From: an uncultured Clostridium sp.
Lineage (GTDB): Bacteria; Bacillota; Clostridia; Lachnospirales; Lachnospiraceae
Assembly (NCBI GenBank): GCA_902464345.1
Contig: CABQJA010000142.1
Span: 1 to 6,180, forward strand
Direction: 5' to 3'
Length of the DNA: 6,180 nucleotides
The position numbers and the translations under genes are program-made. This document shows, piece by piece, positions 5,933-6,180 of the stretch (position 1 is its first letter; the number at the start of each line of letters is the position of its first letter). Below the pieces are notes generated by a model, which was given only the letters and a program-made list of their open reading frames with translations, made no database searches and was not told the origin of the DNA.

Positions 5933-6046
5933 TTAGTATTCTTTTCTGCTGCATATTTGATTGGTATATATTTTTTGCATTATAGCGAACAATGTCAATG
6001 TAAAAAATGCACCCGATGCGAAATAATCAATTACCTTTACAGGCAT
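5933..6046 (-). CDS. Possible small membrane peptide ORF (37 residues)
   Basis: An ATG ORF of 37 residues ending 17 bases before the 93-residue gene. It begins MPVKVIDYF, has a hydrophobic segment ASGAFFTLTLFAIM (10-23) long enough, with its flanks, for one membrane helix, and ends in a polar tail TNQICSRKEY. The architecture is that of small membrane peptides, including type I toxins. Against it, there is no clear Shine-Dalgarno site before the ATG, and none before an in-frame TTG at 6067. The frame upstream stays protein-like across two stop codons, so it may instead be the tail of a decayed gene. Confidence 0.25.
   Translation of the reverse strand: MPVKVIDYFASGAFFTLTLFAIMQKIYTNQICSRKEY
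5970..6008. repeat. Imperfect inverted repeat around a -10-like box
   Basis: ATTTTTTGCAT (5970-5980) and ATGTAAAAAAT (5998-6008) are inverted copies matching at 10 of 11 bases with a 17-base centre. The centre holds minus-strand TTGACA (plus 5993-5998), and the minus-strand TATAAT (plus 5979-5984) overlaps the left arm. They are only eight bases apart and so cannot work together. It may be an operator or hairpin upstream of the 93-residue gene. Confidence 0.35.
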
Positions 6047-6074
6047 TCTCTTAATCTGTCTGCTCAAGTATTCT

Positions 6075-6121
6075 TTTTACTTCATTTTCTATGACATTTC
6101 TACGACATTTTCTTTGACATT
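6075..6121 (-). repeat. Four degenerate 11-12 base repeats with AATGTC core
   Basis: On the minus strand the core AATGTC occurs three times (plus GACATT at 6093-6098, 6104-6109, 6116-6121), followed by AATGAA (plus 6081-6086). Units of 12, 11, 12 and 12 bases run from 6121 down to 6075. The spacing is near one helical turn, so this could be an array of protein sites on one DNA face, or another simple-sequence array like the one before the acetyltransferase gene. Confidence 0.5.
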
Positions 6122-6180
6122 CCTCTCTTCATTATAAGAGTTACTTAAACCAAATTTGTGCCTTTAATCAATTCAGTTTT
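6122..6180. other. AT-rich window edge, no supported gene
   Basis: The last 59 bases hold no supportable gene. On the minus strand an open stretch of 11 codons (6148-6180) ends in TAA at 6145-6147 and could be the tail of a gene beyond the edge, but it is too short to judge. A lone TATAAT on the minus strand lies at plus 6131-6136. Confidence 0.3.

Overview
This 6.2 kb window looks like ordinary chromosome from a low-to-mid GC Gram-positive anaerobe, most likely class Clostridia and possibly Lachnospiraceae. The basis is the strong AAGGAG-type ribosome binding sites, a lipoprotein with a Thr/Glu-rich linker of the kind common in gut Clostridia, and the gene families present. No database search was possible, so the placement is inference.

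Layout, left to right. (1) A minus-strand pair: a MATE-family multidrug/cation antiporter (79-1443), and upstream of it a lipid-anchored zinc N-acetylmuramoyl-L-alanine amidase (1520-2509). (2) A 187-base divergent promoter region (2510-2696), with a good sigma-A type promoter for the amidase and a TTGACA box for the next gene. (3) A plus-strand EamA/DMT transporter (2697-3575). Its end overlaps by 24 bases the end of a convergent minus-strand gene. (4) A minus-strand cluster, probably one operon, transcribed from about 5520 leftward: a 57-residue DUF3006-like protein (5269-5442), a rhomboid intramembrane protease (4692-5258), a GNAT acetyltransferase (4013-4540) and a YaiI/YqxD (DUF188) PIN-like protein (3552-3998). 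(5) An AT-rich right end: a 93-residue unrecognised acidic protein (5634-5915), a possible 37-residue membrane peptide ORF upstream of it (5933-6046), and non-coding or decayed sequence to the edge.

Functionally this is a collection of envelope and housekeeping accessory genes: peptidoglycan hydrolysis, efflux, metabolite transport, membrane proteolysis and acetylation. No dedicated pathway is visible. I found no transposase, CRISPR array, tRNA, rRNA or recognisable riboswitch, and no convincing intrinsic terminator.

The least ordinary features are short tandem repeats with 11-15 base periods that recur at four places. They are purine-rich on the minus strand, except for the linker array. 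The clearest is a seven-unit 12-base array that contains both the Shine-Dalgarno site and the start codon of the acetyltransferase gene. The right end, with its small membrane-peptide ORF next to an orphan acidic protein, is the only place where something undescribed might sit, and the evidence there is weak.
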